This document shows, piece after piece, positions 5,394 through 5,401 of a stretch of DNA of 5,401 nt. The stretch lies in NCBI GenBank assembly GCA_002385745.1, contig DGEC01000048.1, positions 1-5,401 of the forward strand. The letters are read 5' to 3'. Each line of letters opens with the position of its first letter. Within the stretch, counting starts at the first letter, position 1. The translations under genes were made by a program, and so were the position numbers. The notes beneath the pieces are model-generated. The model searched no databases and was not told the origin of the DNA. It worked only from the letters and a program-made list of their open reading frames with translations. The DNA is from Firmicutes bacterium UBA3936. GTDB lineage: Bacteria; Bacillota; Dethiobacteria; Dethiobacterales; Dethiobacteraceae.

Positions 5394-5401
5394 ATGGAGA
5401 A
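5394..5401 (+). CDS. 5' end of an unidentified plus-strand gene (cut by the window edge)
   Basis: ATGGAGAA at 5394-5401 (Met-Glu and a partial codon) follows AAAGGA (5379-5384) at 9-nt spacing. An AT-rich upstream region with two TATAAT boxes precedes it. It is divergent from the methyltransferase operon, with 233 nt between the two starts. Too little is present to name a product; a regulator or another component of the same pathway would fit the position, but that is a guess. Confidence 0.5.

Overview
The window suggests a strictly anaerobic, moderate-GC Firmicute of the Clostridia, such as an acetogen, a Desulfitobacterium or Desulfosporosinus relative, or a Pelotomaculum-type syntroph. This is an inference. 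It rests on strong AGGAGG-type ribosome sites, AT-rich intergenic regions, an oxygen-sensitive glycyl radical enzyme and a corrinoid/tetrahydrofolate methyl-transfer system. No 16S or other taxonomic marker is present.

Layout. Positions 1-138 are a non-coding leader with an inverted-repeat element and a candidate promoter. Positions 139-2586 (+) encode a complete glycyl radical enzyme of the pyruvate formate-lyase superfamily. It carries a GCQE thiyl-radical motif and a C-terminal RIAGYSAYF glycyl-radical motif; its substrate cannot be assigned from sequence alone. A 17-bp perfect hairpin at 2609-2646, with T-rich tracts on both strands, separates it from a convergent minus-strand operon. In transcription order (5160 down to 2657) that operon encodes a methyltetrahydrofolate:corrinoid methyltransferase (MT-II), a UroD-fold methyltransferase (likely substrate-side MT-I) and a small corrinoid protein. 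Gaps are 41 and 33 nt and each gene has its own strong ribosome site. A 233-nt intergenic region (5161-5393) then holds promoter and operator candidates. The first 8 nt of another plus-strand gene begin at 5394.

How the genes may work together. The three minus-strand proteins are the core of a classic bacterial methyl-transfer (O- or N-demethylase) system. MT-I moves a methyl group from a substrate to Co(I) on the corrinoid protein, and MT-II passes it to tetrahydrofolate, feeding methyl-THF into one-carbon metabolism or the Wood-Ljungdahl pathway. The reductive activator of the corrinoid protein and the radical-SAM activase of the glycyl radical enzyme are both absent and presumably lie outside. 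The glycyl radical enzyme is not co-transcribed with the methyltransferases. A composite motif (GCCGCA, ATGTACA, CGGCA in the same order within 25-28 nt) lies upstream of both units and hints at shared control. The most interesting possibility is that a glycyl radical enzyme of unknown specificity and a corrinoid demethylase act on the same substrate or on successive intermediates.
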